Assembly (NCBI RefSeq): GCF_900302445.1
Contig: NZ_ONZF01000007.1
Coordinates: forward strand, 1-64,000
From: Palleronia abyssalis
GTDB taxonomy: Bacteria; Pseudomonadota; Alphaproteobacteria; Rhodobacterales; Rhodobacteraceae
DNA length: 64,000 nucleotides
Direction: 5' to 3'
Shown here in pieces: positions 39,134 through 52,830 of the stretch. Both the position numbers and the translations under genes were made by a program. Every line of letters begins with the position of its first letter. Positions within the stretch are counted from its first letter, which is position 1. The notes below the pieces were generated by a model, which had not been told where the DNA came from, ran no database searches, and saw only the letters and a program-made list of their open reading frames with translations.

Positions 39134-40018
39134 ATGTTGATGGCCATTCCCTTCCCTGACATCCGCCCCGAGATCTTTTCGATCGACATCGGCGGCTTCA
39201 CCCTGGCGCTTCGCTGGTACGCGTTGGCCTATATCGTGGGCATTCTGCTGGGGTGGCGGCTGGCGACCATGGCGGCCGTGCGGCCCGCCTTGTGGCCCGA
39301 GAACCGCTCCCCCTTCACCGCGAAGGATGTCGAGGATCTGATGACTGCCATCATCCTAGGAATCCTGATCGGCGGGCGTTTAGGCTTCGTCCTGTTCTAT
39401 CAACCCGCCTACTATCTGGCGAACCCGCTGGAGATTGTCGCGATCTGGCAAGGCGGAATGTCGTTCCACGGCGGGATGCTTGGCGTGACGGCGGGCGGTT
39501 TGATCTTCGCTATACGCAAGAACATCCCGTTGTTCTCGATGCTGGACCTCATGGCACTGGGGACGCCGCCGGGGCTGCTACTGGGTCGGATCGCCAATTT
39601 CATCAATGCCGAGCTGTGGGGGCGCCCGACGGACCTTCCCTGGGGCGTGATCTTTCCCGGCGCTGCCGCGCAGGACTGTCCCGGGGTCGAGGGCCTCTGC
39701 GCACGTCACCCTTCGCAGCTCTACGAGGCGGCGTTGGAAGGAGCCCTTCTGGGGGGGCTTCTGATCGTTTTAGCCTTCCGGCGCGGTTGGCTAAAGCGGC
39801 CGGGGCAACTGACCGGCGTGTTCCTCGTCGGCTATGCGATCGCACGTATCCTGGTCGAGCTGGTGCGCCAGGCCGATGCGCAATTCGTCACGCCGGGCAA
39901 TCCCATGGGTTATGTCGTTCAGATCGGCTCGGCCGGCCTGTCCATGGGCCAGCTTCTGTCGCTGCCAATGCTGGCCATCGGGGTGGGCCTGATCCTGCGG
40001 GCTCGAACCCGCACATGA
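39134..40018 (+). CDS. lgt: Prolipoprotein diacylglyceryl transferase
   Basis: A 294-residue inner-membrane enzyme that transfers diacylglyceryl from phosphatidylglycerol to the lipobox Cys of prolipoproteins. Seven hydrophobic helices are evident. The signature [23 protein letters not shown] and HPSQLYEA motifs are present. The ATG at 39134 or the one at 39140 may be the start. The stop overlaps the methyltransferase gene by ATGA. Confidence 0.94.
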   Translation: MLMAIPFPDIRPEIFSIDIGGFTLALRWYALAYIVGILLGWRLATMAAVRPALWPENRSPFTAKDVEDLMTAIILGILIGGRLGFVLFYQPAYYLANPLEIVAIWQGGMSFHGGMLGVTAGGLIFAIRKNIPLFSMLDLMALGTPPGLLLGRIANFINAELWGRPTDLPWGVIFPGAAAQDCPGVEGLCARHPSQLYEAALEGALLGGLLIVLAFRRGWLKRPGQLTGVFLVGYAIARILVELVRQADAQFVTPGNPMGYVVQIGSAGLSMGQLLSLPMLAIGVGLILRARTRT

Positions 40019-41082
40019 CGATCCTTGCCAATCTCATCAAACGCCAGATCGCCGCGACCGGACCGGTTTCGGTCGCGGAATACATGACGACCTGCCTGCT
40101 GCACCCCACCCATGGATACTACACGACCCGCGACCCGCTGGGCGCGGCGGGCGACTTCATCACCGCGCCCGAAATCAGCCAGATGTTCGGCGAGCTGGTA
40201 GGCCTGGCGCTGGCCCAAGCCTGGATCGACCGGGGCCGCCCTGCCCCCTTTACCCTCGCCGAGCTTGGCCCCGGGCGCGGTACACTGATGGCCGATGCCC
40301 TGCGCGCCGCCAGCCGGGTTCCGGGGTTCGTCGAGGCGGCGCGGCTGGTGTTGGTCGAGGTTTCGCTTCCGTTGCGAGCGATTCAGGCAGAGGTGCTGAC
40401 GGCGTTCACCCCGCTCTTCCGCGACACCGTGGAAGACTTGCCCGACGACGGCCCCTTGTTCCTGGTGGCGAACGAGTTTCTCGATGCCCTTCCCGTCCGC
40501 CAGTTCCTGCGCGACGGCGATCTGTGGCGCGAGAGGTTGGTGACGGTCCAGGACGGAGCGCTGGCCTTCGGGAAGTCCGACGCGCTGCCACTCGCGAACC
40601 TCGCCCATCGCCTGGAGGACACCGCCGACGGGGACATGGTCGCCGTTTCGGGCGCCGCGACCGCACTGGCCGAACAGATCGGGCACCGGATCGCGGATCG
40701 GGGCGGCGCGGCGTTGTTGTTCGATTATGGCGATGATCTCGTCATCGGGGATACGTTCCAGGCCGTCAGATATCATGAAAAGGAAAGCCCGTTCGCCCAT
40801 CCCGGCGCCGCCGACCTGACCTCGCACGTGGATTTCGGCGCGCTGGCGGCTGCAGCGCCCTGCAAGGCCAGCCAGGTTACCCCGCAGGGCATCTGGCTGG
40901 AGCGGCTGGGCATCACCGCACGGGCGCAGGCTTTGGCACGCCGTCTCGACGGACCTTCCCTTGAAACCCATATCGCCGCGCATCGCAGGTTGACCCATCC
41001 CGACGAGATGGGCCAGCTATTCAAGGTCATGGCCCTTTACGACGATGCCGGGCCGCCCCCTGGACTGGAGGCTCGGACATGA
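40015..41082 (+). CDS. SAM-dependent methyltransferase, NDUFAF7/MidA family
   Basis: A 355-residue protein of the NDUFAF7/MidA family (DUF185). [27 protein letters not shown] is the family hallmark (core [13 protein letters not shown]), followed by a SAM-binding [18 protein letters not shown] and [11 protein letters not shown]. The eukaryotic relative methylates an Arg of complex I subunit NDUFS2, so a role in complex I assembly is plausible. It is coupled to lgt and pgeF by four-base overlaps, a typical Rhodobacterales arrangement. Confidence 0.88.
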   Translation: MTILANLIKRQIAATGPVSVAEYMTTCLLHPTHGYYTTRDPLGAAGDFITAPEISQMFGELVGLALAQAWIDRGRPAPFTLAELGPGRGTLMADALRAASRVPGFVEAARLVLVEVSLPLRAIQAEVLTAFTPLFRDTVEDLPDDGPLFLVANEFLDALPVRQFLRDGDLWRERLVTVQDGALAFGKSDALPLANLAHRLEDTADGDMVAVSGAATALAEQIGHRIADRGGAALLFDYGDDLVIGDTFQAVRYHEKESPFAHPGAADLTSHVDFGALAAAAPCKASQVTPQGIWLERLGITARAQALARRLDGPSLETHIAAHRRLTHPDEMGQLFKVMALYDDAGPPPGLEART

Positions 41083-41834
41083 GTGTTTCATACCTGACCT
41101 GCGATGTACTGGATATCGTTCCGCATGGCTTCTTCACCCGGCGCGGCGGGGCGTCTTCCGGGGTGTTTGCAGGGCTGAACTGCGGCACCGGGTCAAAGGA
41201 TCAGGGCAACGTGGTCCGGATCAATCGCGCCCGTGCCACCGAGGCGATGGATGTCGCACCGGAGGCGCTGTTCACCGTGCCGCAGGTCCATTCGGCCCGC
41301 GTGGTCGAGGTCACGGACACGTTGCCCGAAGGAGACGCCGATGCGATGGTCACGACCCGAAAGGGCATTGCCCTGGGGATCCTGACAGCCGATTGCATGC
41401 CCGTCTTGCTGGCGGATTCCGAGGCCGGTGTCATCGGGGCACTGCACGCCGGTTGGAGGGGCGCCCGCGACGGCGTGATCGAGAACACGGTCGCCGCGAT
41501 GGAGCGGCTCGGGGCGCGGCGGGACCGCATCGCGGCGGCGATCGGACCCTGCATCAGCCAGGCGAATTACGAGGTCGGACCAGAGCTTCTGGAAGAATTC
41601 ATCATGGACGATCCCGAAGCGCCGCGTTTCTTCGCGCAAGGCAAGGGCGACAGGCTGCTGTTCAATCTGCCCGGATACGGGCTTCATGCCCTGCGCAAGG
41701 CCGGGGTCGGGGCGGCCGACTGGATCGGGCATTGCACCTATGCCGACGAAGGGCGCTTCTACTCTTACCGCCGGGCGACTCACCGGCGTGAGGCGGATTA
41801 TGGGCGCCTGATCTCGATCATCCGGTCCGGCTGA
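41079..41834 (+). CDS. pgeF: Peptidoglycan editing factor / multicopper polyphenol oxidase-like protein
   Basis: A 251-residue protein of the PgeF/YfiH (DUF152) family. VPQVHSARVVEV, TADCMPVLLAD and GALHAGWRG carry the metal-binding His/Cys residues; later IGPCISQANYEVG and FSYRR-like YSYRRATH occur. In E. coli the homologue corrects misincorporated Ser in peptidoglycan precursors; related proteins have purine phosphorylase or laccase activity. It is the last gene of the lgt operon. Confidence 0.9.
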   Translation: MSVSYLTCDVLDIVPHGFFTRRGGASSGVFAGLNCGTGSKDQGNVVRINRARATEAMDVAPEALFTVPQVHSARVVEVTDTLPEGDADAMVTTRKGIALGILTADCMPVLLADSEAGVIGALHAGWRGARDGVIENTVAAMERLGARRDRIAAAIGPCISQANYEVGPELLEEFIMDDPEAPRFFAQGKGDRLLFNLPGYGLHALRKAGVGAADWIGHCTYADEGRFYSYRRATHRREADYGRLISIIRSG

Positions 41835-41935
41835 CGCCTTCCAAATTCCCGCCCGGAGCCACCAATCCGCCCAATTCCCCAGCGACAACAGTTCGACCGA
41901 GTGAGACGAACCGTTGCCTGTTGGAGGATTGGCCC

Positions 41936-42046
41936 ATGACCACCCGTCGCTGGATCGCTTCGGCGATTGCCGAAGCCTCGAAACCCCTTCCGTCCCTTCC
42001 CGTGGCGGGCGGCTGCCCCGCAATTCGAATGGCGGAGTCCGCCTGA
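41936..42046 (+). CDS. Short upstream ORF of the Hint protein (36 aa)
   Basis: A 36-codon frame starting at the ATG at 41936 with GGAGG upstream and reading MTTRRWIASAIAEASKPLPS onward. It ends at TGA one base before the Hint-protein ATG, so translation is probably coupled. The overlapping +1 frame contains a similar PRNPFRPFPWRAAAP stretch, raising the possibility of an old frameshift that separated this start from the Hint gene. No known domain. Confidence 0.45.
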   Translation: MTTRRWIASAIAEASKPLPSLPVAGGCPAIRMAESA

Positions 42047-42047
42047 G

Positions 42048-42814
42048 ATGGCCGGCGACATCACGCCGGGGGGCGTGTTTTCCACGGGCCAGCCCCCCTG
42101 GACCGTGAACAGCGCTGCACGTCCCGCCAAGGTCAAAGTTCTGCCGCCTTTGACCACGCGCTATCAGTTCTCTTGGCTGACCCCGGACGGTGGGGTCGAG
42201 GACGGCGTCCGGATGGGGCCCAGCACACCGCTGTTTACCGAGGCGTTTACCGCTTTTGCCCGCGGGACGCTGATCCAGACGACCACCGGACCCATCGCGA
42301 TCGAGGATTTGCTGCCCGGTGACCGGATCGTCACCAGCGTCGGAGCGGCCACACTTCGCTGGAAAGGAAGCCGGGTCATCGCACCCTTGCACAAGGACAT
42401 GCCCCTCCATCGCATCGCGTCCGAAGCGCTGGGACCGTCGCGCCCCCTTCCCGACCTTTTGGTGGGTCCAGCCGCGCGGATCGTGTCACGGCGTACGTCG
42501 TTGCGCGCGATGGTGGGTACCGACGCCGCGCTGGTGCCGGCCGCCTCGCTTGCCGACGACAATTCCGTCATTCGGATCCGACCGATATCGGCTATCCAGG
42601 TGTTCCACTTGGGATTCGCGCGTCACTCCATTTTCACCGCGAACGGAGTTGAAGTCGAAAGCGCGCACCCTGGGACCCTTTCGGACTCCCTGGGCCGGGA
42701 AATACGCAGTCTCTACCTGTCGATGTTCCCGCATCACGATAATCTGCCCGACTTCGGCGAGTTGGCGATGCCTCGACTTCGCGGCGAGGATCTCAGACGA
42801 CTGACAGCACTCGC

Positions 42815-42818
<4 letters not shown>
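42048..42818 (+). CDS. Hint-domain protein
   Basis: A 256-residue protein whose residues ~60-200 match a Hint (hedgehog/intein) fold: TAFARGTLIQTTTGPIAIEDLLPGD, then HRIASEALGP and later FHLGFARHSIFTANGVEVESAHPG. The residue that is usually Cys before the first strand is Ala/Phe here, so self-splicing is unlikely unless another nucleophile acts. Related Hint proteins are numerous in Rhodobacteraceae, often C-terminal to calcium-binding secreted proteins; this one stands alone and lacks a signal peptide. It is convergent with the Lrp gene and overlaps its end by four bases. Confidence 0.8.
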
Positions 42819-44461
<1,643 letters not shown>

Positions 44462-44682
44462 GCTCTGCGGAACGTGCGTTCGCGTTGCACCCCGTGACGC
44501 GAACGGCGCACAAGGCAAGATTTCCCTTCGCGGTAAAATGTCGGCACCTTTGCAGCATTATCCGTAATTCTAGCCTCAATCGTACTGCATCGGACCGCCA
44601 TGGCTTGAGCCGCACATGCCGCTTGGGGTAGGGGCGCGGCAACGGCCATGGGCCCGGACCCCAACACAGCAGGCGGACGGCA

Positions 44683-46389
<1,707 letters not shown>

Positions 46390-46396
46390 AAATAAG

Positions 46397-46426
46397 AAGG
46401 GGCGCCGATTTGGCGCCCCTTTTTTT
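46397..46426 (+). terminator. Intrinsic terminator after the sulfurylase/kinase gene
   Basis: AAGGGGCGCC (46397-46406) pairs with GGCGCCCCTT (46412-46421) across a five-base loop, followed by a run of T to 46426. It is a textbook rho-independent terminator for the + strand gene and faces the convergent peptidase gene. Confidence 0.92.
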
Positions 46427-46439
46427 GATTGGCGATGGA

Positions 46440-48458
46440 TCAGGCGGCGTCGTCCAGGCCCCGGCCCTTCAAAAGCGCCTCAACCCCCGGCATCTTGCCG
46501 CGGAAGGCGATATAGGCGTCCGCCGCGTCTTGGCTGCCGCCGGCCGACAGGATGTGTTTCTCCAACCTAGCGGCCATGTCCCGATCGAAGGGTCCGCCTG
46601 CTTCCTTGAACGCCTCGAACGCATCGGCGTCCATCACCTCGGACCACATATAGCTGTAATAACCGCTGGAATATCCATCGCCCGAGAAGATGTGGGCGAA
46701 ATGCGGGGTGGCGTGGCGCATGCCGATGGCCTTCGGCATCCCGATATCTTCGAGGACTTCCTGCTGGAAAGCCATCGGGTCTTCGGGCGCCTCGCTCATG
46801 TGGAACTCCAGATCCACGAGGGCCGAGCCGAGATATTCGACGGTCTGGAATCCCATGTCGTAAGTCGACGCCGCCAGAAGCCGGTCGCGCATCTCGGCCG
46901 GCATGGGCTCGCCCGTTTCGGCATGCGTGGCGTAGGTGGTCAGCAGTTCGGGCACTTCCAGCCAATGCTCGTAAAGCTGGCTGGGCAGTTCCACGAAATC
47001 GCGCGCGACACTGGTGCCCGAGATCGACTCGTAGGTCACGTCGGACAGCATTTGGTGCAGCGCATGGCCGAACTCGTGAAACAGGGTCCGTGCGTCGTCG
47101 TAAGACAGCAGCGCGGGGCGCTCCTTCGACGGTTTGGCGAAGTTGCAGACATTGACCACGATGGGCCGGACGTCCGCCCGCTGGGACCGCATGGTCGAGC
47201 ACCACGCGCCGGACCGCTTGGCCCCGCGTGCGAAGTAATCGCCGAGGAAAACGGCCATGTGCTTGCCGTTCCGCGTGACCTCCCACGCGCGCACGTCGGG
47301 GTGGTAGAGCGGCGCATCGACCGGCGTGAACTCTAGGTCGAAGAGGCGGTTGGCCACATCGAACGCGGCTTCGATCATCCGGTCGAGCTGCAGATACGGC
47401 TTGAGCTGGGTCTCATCCAGGTCATGCTCTTCCACGCGGCGCTTTTCCGAGTAATAGCGCCAGTCCCAAGGCTCAAGGTCGGCGTTGACGCCATCGTTAT
47501 GCATCATTGCGGCCAGGCGCAGGCCGTCTTCCTCGGCCTTGGCGCGGGCCGGCGCCCAGACTTTCATCAAAAGCTCCCGCACCGCTTCCGGGGTCTTGGC
47601 CATCTCGGTCTCAAGCTTGAAGGTGGCGAAGTCGTCATAGCCCAGAAGCCCGGCGCGCTCCTCGCGCAGCGCCAGAACTTCGGCCGCGATCTCGCGATTG
47701 TCGGTGTCGCCGCCATTCATGCCGCGCGCGGCCCACGCACGATGCGCGCGCTCGCGTAGGTCGCGGCTGGGGCTGAATTGCAGGAACGGCACGATAAGCG
47801 ACCGCGACAGTGTCACGACCGGGCCTTTCACGCCTTTCTCCTCGCCTGCCGACCGGGCGGCATCGACGACAAAATCAGGCAAACCTTCCAGATCGCCCTC
47901 GGACAGTTCCATGAACCAGTCGCGCTCGTCCGCCAGCAGGTTCTGGGTGAATTGGACCCCAAGCGAGGACAGGCGTTCTGTGACGCTGCGCAGCCGGTCC
48001 TTGGCGATCCCTTCCAGCTCGGCCCCCGCGCGAACGAAGCGACGGCGCGTAAGGTAAAGAAGGCGCTGCTGTTCCGCGGTCAGGTCCAGCGAGTCGCGCG
48101 CTTGCCATACCGTCTCGATACGTTGGAACAGCGCCTCGTTCATCGCGACGTCAGACGAGAAGGCCGAGAGCATGGGGGAGAAATCGCGGGACAGCTCCTG
48201 CCGTGTGTCGTTCGTATCCGCCCCGGCGATGTTGTAGAAGACGCCTAGAACTCGGCCCAACGTCTCGTCAGACCGCTCCAGCGCCTCGACGGTGTTGGCG
48301 AAGGTCGGGGCCTCGTCGCTGTCGGCGATGGCGGCCACGTTCGCCCGGGCTTCCTCCAGCGCGGCTTCGACGGCGGGCCGGAAATGGTCGTCCTCGATCC
48401 GGTCGAAGGGTGGCATCTGAAAGGGCGTGTCCCAGGGTCCGAGCAGCGGATTGGTCAA
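46440..48458 (-). CDS. M3-family zinc metallopeptidase (oligopeptidase/Dcp-like)
   Basis: A 672-residue M3 peptidase degrading short peptides in the cytoplasm or periplasm. The zinc motif HEFGHALHQML (HExxH, residues ~457-461) is followed by the distal Glu region VELPSQLYEHW. GYSSGYYSYMWSEVMDAD is the C-terminal substrate pocket. No signal peptide is obvious, so cytoplasmic. It matches peptidyl-dipeptidase Dcp / oligopeptidase A; which of these cannot be decided. Confidence 0.93.
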   Translation of the reverse strand: MTNPLLGPWDTPFQMPPFDRIEDDHFRPAVEAALEEARANVAAIADSDEAPTFANTVEALERSDETLGRVLGVFYNIAGADTNDTRQELSRDFSPMLSAFSSDVAMNEALFQRIETVWQARDSLDLTAEQQRLLYLTRRRFVRAGAELEGIAKDRLRSVTERLSSLGVQFTQNLLADERDWFMELSEGDLEGLPDFVVDAARSAGEEKGVKGPVVTLSRSLIVPFLQFSPSRDLRERAHRAWAARGMNGGDTDNREIAAEVLALREERAGLLGYDDFATFKLETEMAKTPEAVRELLMKVWAPARAKAEEDGLRLAAMMHNDGVNADLEPWDWRYYSEKRRVEEHDLDETQLKPYLQLDRMIEAAFDVANRLFDLEFTPVDAPLYHPDVRAWEVTRNGKHMAVFLGDYFARGAKRSGAWCSTMRSQRADVRPIVVNVCNFAKPSKERPALLSYDDARTLFHEFGHALHQMLSDVTYESISGTSVARDFVELPSQLYEHWLEVPELLTTYATHAETGEPMPAEMRDRLLAASTYDMGFQTVEYLGSALVDLEFHMSEAPEDPMAFQQEVLEDIGMPKAIGMRHATPHFAHIFSGDGYSSGYYSYMWSEVMDADAFEAFKEAGGPFDRDMAARLEKHILSAGGSQDAADAYIAFRGKMPGVEALLKGRGLDDAA

Positions 48459-48479
48459 AACGGTCTCCTGTTGAAAGGG

Positions 48480-49241
48480 TCAGGGGCGGCGAGACAGCCG
48501 CCGTTCGAGCCTGCGTAGCAGCAAGGACAGGCCCATTGTCAAACATAGGTAGAGGAAAGCGACGACGTTATAAGTCTCGAAGTAGCGGAAATTGCCGGCG
48601 GCCGTGACCTTTCCCAGCTGGGTGATGTCCAGAACGCCCACCACCGAGACAAGCGAGCTGTCTTTCACCAGCGCGATGAAGTCGTTGCCCAACGGCGGTA
48701 GGATCGTCTTGATGGCCTGCGGCAGCACGATGAAGCGGAAGCGTTGCCAGGGCGAAAGGCCCAGCGACTTCGCGGCCTCGATCTGGCCGGCCTCGACCGA
48801 CAGAAGGCCTGCGCGGAAAACTTCGGCGATGAAGGCTCCATAGCCCAGAACCAGCGCCAGGATCGCCCGCCAGATCAGGGGGAAGTCGCGGGTTCGCGCC
48901 TCGGGCAGACCGATCCAGTTCCAGAACGCCACGATGGCGGGCGCCAGGACGAAGGCGCAGTACAAAAGCAGGACCAGGATCGGCAGGCCGCGCATGACCT
49001 CGACATAGAACCGGGCCGATTGTCGAACCCAAATGCGCGTGCTGAGGGAAGCTAGCGCAAGGCCAAGCCCCAGCAGGCAAGCCAGCGCGAACGAGATCAC
49101 GGTCACGAACATGGTGATCCAGACGCCGCGCAGAAGCGTCTGGAAGATTTGCAGATAAAGGTCGTCTGTGACGATGCGCCACAGGATCAATCCCCCCAGT
49201 GCGAGGGCCAGCCACAGCCACCAGGGGCGTTCGCGTGCCAC
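48480..49241 (-). CDS. Polar amino acid ABC transporter permease
   Basis: A 253-residue permease of the HisM/GlnP family with about five helices and the EAA loop (GLSPWQRFRFIVLPQAIKTILPP). It starts with a GTG seven bases after the binding-protein gene. Only one permease gene is present and no ATPase gene is adjacent, so it must share subunits encoded elsewhere or homodimerise. Confidence 0.9.
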   Translation of the reverse strand: MARERPWWLWLALALGGLILWRIVTDDLYLQIFQTLLRGVWITMFVTVISFALACLLGLGLALASLSTRIWVRQSARFYVEVMRGLPILVLLLYCAFVLAPAIVAFWNWIGLPEARTRDFPLIWRAILALVLGYGAFIAEVFRAGLLSVEAGQIEAAKSLGLSPWQRFRFIVLPQAIKTILPPLGNDFIALVKDSSLVSVVGVLDITQLGKVTAAGNFRYFETYNVVAFLYLCLTMGLSLLLRRLERRLSRRP

Positions 49242-49247
49242 AGGGCT

Positions 49248-50036
49248 TTACTGGCCGAGCTCGGTCTCGACGAACCACTTGGTATTCAGGGCATCCAGCG
49301 TGCCATCTTCGCGCAAAGCGGCAATGGCCTGGTTCATCGGCGCGACCAGTTCGCTGTCTGGCGGAAAGATGAAGCCGAAATCCTCGGCGCCCAACGGCTC
49401 ACCCACGATCTTCAGGCCGCCGTCCGATGCCGACACATACCCCTGCGCGGCCGTGGAGTCCGACAAGGCAAGGTCCACGTCGCCCACCCGCAGTGCCTGA
49501 ACCGCGGCGCCGAACGTCTCGAACTGGCGCATCCGGGGGTTCTGTTCGTCACCGTCCAGAACCTCGTAGATTCCAACGTAGAACGGCGTCGTGCCTGGCT
49601 GCGCGCCGATCAGCAGATCTTCGTCCTCGGCAAAGCCTTCCGCATCATCGAAGCGATCCTCGTCAGCGCGGACGATCATCCGCATTTCCGAACGCATATA
49701 GGGGGCCGAGAAATCGACGACCTCGGCCCGGTCCTCACGTATGGTGATGCCGGTCATGCCCATGTCGTATTCGCCGTTCGCTACGGCGGGGATCATCGCG
49801 TCCCAGCTGGTATTCTGGTACACGGGCTCGAAATTCAGGCGCTCGGCGATCTCGGCCATCGCGTCGTATTCCCAGCCCTGCGCCTGACCCGTCGAGGGGC
49901 TGACATATTGCAGCGGCGGGTAGGCGTTTTCGACCGCGATGACGACTTCGCGGCCATCAAGGTCGGGCAGGTCCTGCGCCACGGCTGGGAATGCGGCGGC
50001 AGCGAGAAGTCCAATCAGAACGGTCCGGCGGATCAT
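49248..50036 (-). CDS. Polar amino acid ABC transporter substrate-binding protein
   Basis: A 262-residue periplasmic binding protein with signal peptide ([12 protein letters not shown]). The fold matches SBP family 3: [31 protein letters not shown] and [19 protein letters not shown]. It is cotranscribed with the permease gene. The ligand is probably an amino acid or opine; the pocket residues do not decide. Confidence 0.9.
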   Translation of the reverse strand: MIRRTVLIGLLAAAAFPAVAQDLPDLDGREVVIAVENAYPPLQYVSPSTGQAQGWEYDAMAEIAERLNFEPVYQNTSWDAMIPAVANGEYDMGMTGITIREDRAEVVDFSAPYMRSEMRMIVRADEDRFDDAEGFAEDEDLLIGAQPGTTPFYVGIYEVLDGDEQNPRMRQFETFGAAVQALRVGDVDLALSDSTAAQGYVSASDGGLKIVGEPLGAEDFGFIFPPDSELVAPMNQAIAALREDGTLDALNTKWFVETELGQ

Positions 50037-50108
50037 GGGGGCATCCTTTCACGTGTTTGCGGCGATGGAACCGCAGAGCGCCCGAAGCTGCAACCTGAAA
50101 CGCGTAGG

Positions 50109-51140
50109 TTACTCGGGCCTGCCACAGACCGGGCAATCGGGGCGGCGCTTGAGGGCGATCTCGCGGTGCTCTCCCCAGAGAGCGTCATGGATCGCCATCC
50201 GCCCCCGCATGCCCTTCCCCGCGCCCGTGATCTCCTTCACCGCTTCAGCGGCCATCATGGTTCCCAGGATGCCCGGCAGCGGCCCTAGAACGCCCGCCTC
50301 GGCGCAGGTGGGTGCCAGGCCAAGCGCGGGTTTTTCAGGAAAGATGCAGGCATAGCAGGGCGTGCTGTCCCAAGGGGCGTAGGTGGTCAGCTGCCCCTCC
50401 CACTGGCTGAGGGCGCCGGACACCAGTGGAACGCGTGCTTGTGTGCAGGCATCGTTCAGCACATAGCGCGTGTCGAGGTCGTCGCATCCGTCCAGCACGA
50501 TGTCGAACTCCGGGACGAGGTCCCCCGCGATGTCAGCGGTCAGGCGCCGGTGATACGGCTTGACGACGAGATAGGGGTTCAGAGCCTTCATCGCCGCTTC
50601 GGCCGAGAACACCTTGGGCATGCCGACGCGCTTGTCGGTGTGAATAACCTGTCGTTGCAGGTTCGTCGCGTCCACGTGATCGTCGTCGATCACCCCGATC
50701 GTCCCCACCCCCGCCGCAGCGAGATACAGCATCGCGGGCGAGCCCAGCCCCCCTGCCCCCACGACCAGGACAGAGGACTGCTTCAGCTTCTTCTGCCCCA
50801 GTCCCCCGATCTCGCGCAAGACGACATGCCGGGCATACCGGTCGAGCTCGCCCGGCGCGAACTGTCCCGGCGCGACCTCGGTTGGGCGATTCTCGGGGCG
50901 GACGTTCCGGCGCAGGCGCTTCAGAACCAGCGAATAGCCGAACACCAGAAGTCCTAGCCCCCCTAGAACCAACCACTCGCCTACGGATCCACCCAAAGGG
51001 GATTGCCCCGGCAGAAGCACCGCCAAAGCCATGACAATGACGTAAAGAAGCCCCAGGGCCAGCAACCTGGCTTGGCTGGGCCAACCAAGCCAGCGCCCGC
51101 CGAACCAGATCGCGGCCGCCAGGATCAGGGCAAGCGCCAT
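50109..51140 (-). CDS. Membrane-anchored ThiF/MoeB/HesA-family adenylyltransferase
   Basis: A 343-residue E1-like enzyme that adenylates the C-terminal Gly-Gly of a sulfur carrier. Uniquely for the family, the N-terminal ~80 residues hold two or three hydrophobic helices (LALGLLYVIVMALAVLLPG, WLVLGGLGLLVFGYSL). The ThiF domain has VVGAGGLGSPAMLYLAAAG for ATP, DGCDDLDTRY, and CYAC with a C-terminal CPVC forming a zinc site. The start overlaps the dut stop as TGATG. Moco or thiamine synthesis is likely, but neither partner gene is adjacent. Confidence 0.88.
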   Translation of the reverse strand: MALALILAAAIWFGGRWLGWPSQARLLALGLLYVIVMALAVLLPGQSPLGGSVGEWLVLGGLGLLVFGYSLVLKRLRRNVRPENRPTEVAPGQFAPGELDRYARHVVLREIGGLGQKKLKQSSVLVVGAGGLGSPAMLYLAAAGVGTIGVIDDDHVDATNLQRQVIHTDKRVGMPKVFSAEAAMKALNPYLVVKPYHRRLTADIAGDLVPEFDIVLDGCDDLDTRYVLNDACTQARVPLVSGALSQWEGQLTTYAPWDSTPCYACIFPEKPALGLAPTCAEAGVLGPLPGILGTMMAAEAVKEITGAGKGMRGRMAIHDALWGEHREIALKRRPDCPVCGRPE

Positions 51141-51598
51141 CAGGTGGACCCGGTCGACCCGAATCCGCCCGTGCCGCGGGGCGTGGGCGGCAGAGCGTCC
51201 GCAAACGAAAAGACCGCTCGGGTCACGGGGGCGAACACCGCCTGGGCGATCCGGTCACCGTGGGCGATCCGGACCGGTTCGCTGCCGAGGTTGATCAGCA
51301 ATACGCCAACTTCCCCCCGATAGTCCGCATCCACCGTTCCGGGGCTGTTGACGAGGGTCAGGCCCGCCTTCAGCGCCAGCCCCGAGCGAGGGCGCACCTG
51401 CATCTCCCACCCCTCCGGCAGCGCCATGGCAAGGCCCGTGGGGATCAGCGCGCGATCCATCGGCTGCAGCTCGACGCCCTCGCGGCGATGGGCGGGGAAG
51501 TTCGCGCGCAGGTCCGCCCCCGCGGCGCCGGCAGTGGCGTAGTTCGGCAGTGGAACGTCGGGATCGCTTTCGGGCAACCGCTGGACGACAACTTTCAT
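51140..51598 (-). CDS. dut: dUTP diphosphatase
   Basis: A 152-residue trimeric dUTPase that hydrolyses dUTP to dUMP and pyrophosphate. The five motifs are visible: [33 protein letters not shown] (uridine binding), RIAQAVF and the C-terminal [10 protein letters not shown]. The start overlaps the coaBC stop (ATGA) and the stop overlaps the ThiF-type gene. The coaBC-dut pairing is widespread. Confidence 0.95.
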   Translation of the reverse strand: MKVVVQRLPESDPDVPLPNYATAGAAGADLRANFPAHRREGVELQPMDRALIPTGLAMALPEGWEMQVRPRSGLALKAGLTLVNSPGTVDADYRGEVGVLLINLGSEPVRIAHGDRIAQAVFAPVTRAVFSFADALPPTPRGTGGFGSTGST

Positions 51599-52785
51599 CG
51601 CAGCGTCTCCGCAATCCGGGCAATCAGTCTTTCGGCCACGACATCCTTTCCGGCGCGGGGCCAGTCCTCGGTCCCGGTTTCGGTGACCAGAGTGACGGCG
51701 TTCTCGGTCCCGCCCATGATCCCGGTGCCGTCCGAGACATCGTTGGCGACGATCCAATCGCATCCCTTGCGGCGCCGCTTGGTGATCGCGTTGGCCACCA
51801 CGTCATCCGTTTCGGCCGCGAACCCGATGACCAGCCCGGGCCGGTCCGCCCGGGTCGAGACGCACGCCAGGATGTCCGGGTTCTCGGCGAACTCGAGCTG
51901 CGGCAGTCCGCCCGCGGTCTTCTTCATCTTCGAGGCCGCCGCGTTCGAAACCCGCCAGTCGGCAACCGCGGCGGCGAAGATGGCAACGTCGGCGGGCAAG
52001 GCCTGCGTGACGGTCTCGTGCATCTGGCGCGCCGTCTCGACACGATGGATGGTGCAACCCTCGGGCAGGGGCGCATCGGCGGGGCCGGTCACGAAAGTGA
52101 CGCGTGCCCCGGCGCGTCGGGCCGCCCGCGCAATGGCCGTTCCCTGCGCCCCGGACGATCGGTTGGCGATATAGCGGACCGGGTCGATGGGCTCGTGGGT
52201 CGGACCGGATGTGATCAGGACATGCCGCCCCGTCAGGGGGCCCGCGGTCAGCCGTGAAGTGATTTCGGCAAGTATGGCCGCCGGTTCCGACATCCGCCCG
52301 GGCCCATGCTCACCGCAGGCCATATCGCCGACATCCGGGCCAACCGTTCCGATCCCGTCTTGCCTCAGCAGGTCAAGATTGCGCTGCGTCGCGGGGTGCT
52401 GCCACATCCGGACGTTCATCGCCGGGGCGATCAGGACGGGCGTGTCGGTCGCCAGAAGCAGGGTCGAGGCCAGGTCGTCGGCGTGACCGCCCGCCATCTT
52501 CGCCATCAGGTCGGCGGTTGCGGGGGCCATGACGATCAGGTCGGCCACGCGGGACAGTTGGATGTGCCCCATTTCGGCCTCGTCTGTCAGGTCCCACAGG
52601 TCGGTATACACCTTCTCCCCCGCCAGGGACGCGACAGAAAGTGGGGTGACGAACTCGGCCCCCGCGCGCGTTAGGACGGGCGTGATCGATGCCCCGGCAC
52701 GCCGCAACTGGCGGATTAGGTCAAGCGTCTTGTAGGCCGCGATACCACCACCGACGATCAGAAGGATGCGTTTTCCAGTCAACAT
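51595..52785 (-). CDS. coaBC: Phosphopantothenoylcysteine decarboxylase/synthetase
   Basis: A 396-residue bifunctional enzyme of coenzyme A synthesis. The N-terminal flavodoxin-like CoaC domain has [23 protein letters not shown] (catalytic His) and APAMNVRMW, with the redox-active Cys in [11 protein letters not shown]. The C-terminal CoaB domain has [23 protein letters not shown] (core [13 protein letters not shown]) and later [12 protein letters not shown]. The start at 52785 fits the family; a longer frame adds 12 Pro/Arg-rich residues. It is coupled to dut. Confidence 0.95.
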   Translation of the reverse strand: MLTGKRILLIVGGGIAAYKTLDLIRQLRRAGASITPVLTRAGAEFVTPLSVASLAGEKVYTDLWDLTDEAEMGHIQLSRVADLIVMAPATADLMAKMAGGHADDLASTLLLATDTPVLIAPAMNVRMWQHPATQRNLDLLRQDGIGTVGPDVGDMACGEHGPGRMSEPAAILAEITSRLTAGPLTGRHVLITSGPTHEPIDPVRYIANRSSGAQGTAIARAARRAGARVTFVTGPADAPLPEGCTIHRVETARQMHETVTQALPADVAIFAAAVADWRVSNAAASKMKKTAGGLPQLEFAENPDILACVSTRADRPGLVIGFAAETDDVVANAITKRRRKGCDWIVANDVSDGTGIMGGTENAVTLVTETGTEDWPRAGKDVVAERLIARIAETLR

Positions 52786-52830
52786 GCGGCGGACCCTAGG
52801 CCGATGACCCGGCGGCGGCAACGCCCGGCG

